Shown piece after piece: positions 60,721 to 64,000 of a stretch of DNA of 64,000 nucleotides. This DNA is from Druceiella hillmani (taxonomy: Eukaryota > Arthropoda > Insecta > Lepidoptera > Hepialidae): positions 9,340,501-9,404,500 of the forward strand of contig JAYKKI010000074.1 in the NCBI GenBank assembly GCA_039881145.1. The letters run 5' to 3'. The notes beneath the pieces are model-generated. The model was not told where the DNA came from. It made no database searches and worked only from the letters and a program-made list of their open reading frames with translations. The first letter of the stretch is position 1; each line of letters starts with the position of its first letter. The position numbers and the translations under genes are program-made.

Positions 60721-61113
60721 TTTGCCCTCGCTCCGTTTGTGTCAAGTTTTTGTTCGTTTATCGGGAATTTGTTTAGTAATTTAGCGAATGATTCGTAAAG
60801 AAGCGCCACGAGCGCCTCATTAGCATAATATTGATCTCTTTAGATGCGTTGTCGTAGTTATTGAAAAATTGTATCCAATGTTTTAACTTGAATAAAAGTC
60901 GTTAATTTATTTTATCGAACATTTTTCATTGCGTATTCTTCGTTAATAAGTTGCAGATATTAAGATTTAATAAAAATAAATTTGTTCACGTTCTTTGTTA
61001 CACCTCTACATCTGCATTTGTATAAATATAAAGACTTGTCTCGTACTATAATCCTCCTAACTTATTTTCACCACGACAAACCCAATTGACATCAACTGAA
61101 AGTTATTATACGA
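60721..61113. promoter_or_regulatory. Mixed-composition patch, possible regulatory
   Basis: 60722-60860 (CTCGCTCCGTTTGTGTC, AAGCGCCACGAGCGCCTC, ATTAGCATAATATTG) is GC-richer than its surroundings and contains an ATTAGCATAAT octamer-like/homeodomain-like motif. It lies upstream of the minus-strand ORF at 60535-60720 and could be its promoter region. Evidence is compositional only. Confidence 0.2.
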
Positions 61114-61182
<69 letters not shown>

Positions 61183-61193
61183 TGTGTGTGTGT
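61114..61193. repeat. (TA)n/(TG)n microsatellite
   Basis: TA run with one TGTA interruption, closing in GTGTGTGTGTGTAAG. Confidence 0.98.
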
Positions 61194-62589
61194 AAGTATT
61201 ATTTAAAATTGTTCACTGCTTCGCATTTCGTACACCCAGTTATCGGTTACAGTATTTAATTCTTAATTAAGTCATAAAAATAAAAATTTTACTTACTAAA
61301 TTAATTAATTTTTTTTGCTTTTTGATTTTATAATACGTAATATTCGTATATTTTAATATTTTATGAAATCAAACATTTTAATAAATGACTTGTCAAAATT
61401 GTTTGTTTTCCAAGCAGTTTTAAACTTATGTATTAAATGCTGATAAAAAGAATTTGTATAGTGCTTATTTAGTTGCTTACTTAAAGTTTATTTTTTGTAG
61501 AAATGCTGAAAGTCAAGACTTCATTATTTTATTTTATTTAAGATGAAAAATTAGTATTTGAACGAAAGAACCTAATATTTATGTTTTCGCGAAGTCTATA
61601 AGTGTTCACTCGCAAAATTTGTAAACTACATGTGACCAAAATTTATTTAAAATATGCATTCCAACAGATAGCGATACCCTACGACACAGATAATAATGTT
61701 ATAGGGCCCACATAAACTCATAAATGAGGCAAAACCGAACGATATCGCTAAGTACCGCAGGCAAAAACAACGAAAAATATTGAATGTATTCTTGGGCGTT
61801 ATCATTGAACCATTGAAAATAAGACAATTAAACCAAAAATTATACCCCCATTTTTTTTATTTACTTACTTTAACTTTAACGCTTAAAAAGAACCAGTGGG
61901 TATCGGGACGTCCACAACACAGGGTTTCGTGGTTGTATATATTTTTGAAATTGTTGTTGACGGTTGACAAACATAATTTCATTTCAAATTCAAATCAAAT
62001 AAGCTTCAAATTTCAGATTTTTAAACTCATGATCGAACAATTAGAGTGGATGGGGAAAATTGCACATTGCAAAATTGAATGGAACCTGTCAAGCACGAGG
62101 ACAACTCGCTCGATGAGGTTTCCGTACAAATGTAGGTGCTTATAAACGTTTTATGGCACATGGTATTTTTTTTTAATATTTATGAATATAATTTACACAA
62201 AGCATTATATCACCTACTATGACATGATCGTCATAGGCATAAAAGAATGAAGTAAATTTCATAAATTATGACAATAATCGCAATAGTTGTATTTAAGTAT
62301 TTACGTAGAATTCAAAAAATCATTTTTTTGTAATTTAAGATTAAATAATTTTGAAAATTTTGGATATTTTCGCCTATATCTCTGAGCGTATATTACACAA
62401 AATTAAAGAAAAATATTTTTAAAATCCTTTTATTCAGCCCTTTTAACCAATACCCCACACCAAATATGGAATTACAAATAATGAACAATTCATTAATATT
62501 AGCAAAAGAGGGAGCCCTTTTGCTAATATTTTAATATGCACATTTCTTATATAAACTACTAAGGGATAAATATGTTTCATTATTATGCT
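61194..62589. other. Interval without recognised gene
   Basis: A 121-codon plus-strand frame (61780-62145) crosses a slightly GC-richer stretch (CAGTGGGTATCGGGACGTCC; ACGAGGACAACTCGCTCGATG), but its amino acids are low-complexity in the first third and match no family I know. Left uncalled. Confidence 0.4.
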
Positions 62590-62760
62590 AAATTTCCAAT
62601 ATCTATGTCAAGCGGTATCTATGTCAGCCGTTTTCGAAGAAAAACGGCTGTGACAGGAGACAGACAGACACCTGAGTGATCTTACAAGGATTTACATGGA
62701 ACCCATAAATCTTTGTAAGATCACACAGGATCTTACATGGAACCCGAAAAATTATTAGAA
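62590..62760 (-). repeat. Dispersed repeat R1, inverted copy with internal direct repeat
   Basis: On the minus strand it reads GTGTCTGTCTGTCTCCTGTC, then ACAGCCGTTTTTCTTCG, mirrored by a following AAAACGGCTGACATAG (hairpin stem around the CGTTTT/AAAACG pair). The plus strand also shows a direct repeat of GATCTTACAAGGATTTACATGGAACCC and GATCACACAGGATCTTACATGGAACCC (about 62679 and 62720). Confidence 0.6.
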
Positions 62761-63039
62761 CATCAACACCACTTTTTTAAAAACCTTCGCAATGATATCC
62801 CTTCAACAAATTATTTTAGATCTCCATACAAAAGATCTACTTGCAAAATATTGTTGTTATAGTTCTAAAACCTTAGGCTCTGAGATTGAAACAGACTTAA
62901 ATAAACCAAAATAATGAGTAGAGAAAAATTAATTTTAAACATTCCATCGGTATATCTTTCGATACAGATGAAATGGAATAACACATCAATAAAACGAAAA
63001 TTAAGACGCGGTTGATTTCAAAAGAATCGCCACTGCATT

Positions 63040-63420
63040 AGATGGAAAGAGACAAATTAAAAATATCCGCGCCGTGAATGCTTCGGGCTTCTACTGATTT
63101 GGGCGGCACCTAATCCGCATAACAAGCGACAGACGCAGAGCTCAATCTAAACCTTTGTATTCAAATATCACGTTTCGGTGTGAATTTAAAAAGCGAGCGG
63201 CGGGCGGCGGAATGTTTGCTTCACGATTTTATTGTCGTTAACAAGGGAGCGGCAGCCCCGCTACAATTATGCCAGCAATTTTTTAAGGCATCCTCCAGGC
63301 AGATGCCCCGTACGTGAGCCACTTGTCAATGAGTCAGATATCTATCGATTATAGCGATTCCATCGATTATAGCGATGCCGTCGATATCAATCAGGTGATT
63401 GATATTTACGGCCATGGTCG
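63040..63420. promoter_or_regulatory. GC-rich candidate enhancer with paired TGATTGAT sites
   Basis: The strongest GC island of the right half: AGCGAGCGGCGGGCGGCGG at about 63192, GGGAGCGGCAGCCCCGC at about 63245. A motif cluster follows: CACTTGTCAATGAGTCAG (63320), two direct copies of ATCGATTATAGCGAT at 63344-63358 and 63362-63376 (18-bp period), and a perfect inverted repeat ATATCAATCA-GG-TGATTGATAT at 63384-63405. TGATTGAT is the consensus for PBC (Exd) homeodomain sites and TGTCA the core of TALE/MEINOX sites. No open frame explains the conservation-like look. Function is inference. Confidence 0.4.
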
Positions 63421-64000
63421 TTACGCCGATTACTCAGTTGTCTGTCCGTTCGTCTATCTTTAAGTTCTCGGTCTGTTTTTCTCACAACGGCTTTAGATAT
63501 AAAGGTGAAATTAATATCAAGCACCTACAGCCTTCCATTGCTGTAATCACAAGTTTTTTGGTTCACGCTACAAAAAGATATGGGCCCTTAAAATGTATTT
63601 CTTTTTAATTTTTATTATAGTCTTAGTAACTGATCATAAAAAAGTATAGGGTACTTCCACTAAAGTCGGCATAACGAGTAGTCTTATAGCCCAAGTAAAG
63701 GTTAACATCCCAAAATTGATTATTTTTTAAATTCTACGTGGAATGAAAAAAAAATTGATATATTTACGTAATGTAAAAATAAGAAATGCAAAGTGAAATT
63801 AAATGTTTATAATGCAATTAAAACGACAACACCCTTATTTCAATACGTCATGAATACGAGTTTATTTTCTAAGTTGTTCATTTTCTTTATTATTAAATTC
63901 TAATTCAAATAGTGTGCGTTTTTAAAGGTTATATCCTTTTGCGCAAACAAAAATTACAGAAGGTTATATAAACTTTCACTGAGAGAAGAGGAACGTAAGT
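63421..64000. other. AT-rich interval without recognised content
   Basis: No gene recognised; a 69-codon frame at 63399-63608 partly overlaps the GC-rich island and is unsupported. Confidence 0.5.

Noticed and set aside
61780..62145. 121-codon plus-strand frame
   Set aside because: Begins with a low-complexity Leu/Thr run and has no recognisable domain or conserved partner in the window.

Overview
The window looks like a stretch of AT-rich animal nuclear DNA, most likely from an insect or another arthropod. There are no closely packed bacterial-type genes. It has long (TA)n microsatellites and decayed copies of metazoan transposons: a piggyBac transposase, a Helitron Rep/helicase, and the GIY-YIG tail of a Penelope-like element. 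It also holds short dispersed repeats carrying a GTCCGTCTGTCACAGCC-type motif that is common in insect genomes (recalled, not searched). I found no complete protein-coding gene of known family. The species cannot be named from this sequence.

Left half (about 0.6-32.7 kb): the main structure is a diverged array of repeated blocks, all in the same orientation. I call the blocks A, D, B and C. They occur as A (0.6-2.3 kb), D (4.0-4.5), B (9.2-9.9), C (12.4-13.4), B' (17.6-18.3), C' (19.5-20.3), A' (20.5-26.0), D' (27.0-27.3) and A'' (31.2-32.7). This order fits three or four tandem copies of an ancestral unit of roughly 10-15 kb, later deleted and invaded by transposons. Two A copies end in a TATA box plus initiator, with a decayed third. 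B and D each carry a short ORF that stays open in both copies. A small separate family (E1, E2, E3) encodes a signal-peptide-like N-terminus; only the minus-strand copy at 10.1-10.25 kb is intact. Together these suggest a decayed or fast-evolving tandem gene family, possibly of secreted proteins, whose other exons I cannot see. That function is inference.

Inserted into this half are a piggyBac pseudogene (4.7-6.8 kb), a frameshifted unknown coding remnant (11.0-11.5 kb), a tRNA-like SINE fragment (16.0-16.15 kb) and a Penelope-like tail (30.6-31.2 kb) that abuts block A''.

Right half (33-64 kb): this is mostly gene-poor. A 3.5 kb interval bounded by 53-bp inverted repeats (32.9-36.5 kb) contains two lysine/glutamate-rich minus-strand ORFs and may be an unclassified DNA transposon. 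A decayed Helitron on the minus strand fills 54.0-57.8 kb, and a (TA)n tract lies where its catalytic tyrosine motif should be. A degenerate tandem repeat of roughly 180-200 bp lies at 59.56-60.54 kb. Several GC-richer islands (13.7, 39.5, 43.4, 44.6 and 63.2 kb) look like cis-regulatory modules; the one at 63.3 kb has an inverted pair of TGATTGAT sites. Two snap-back hairpins lie at 51.1 and 52.7 kb, and a possible three-way junction at 50.3 kb. All alignments were made by eye, so block edges are approximate.
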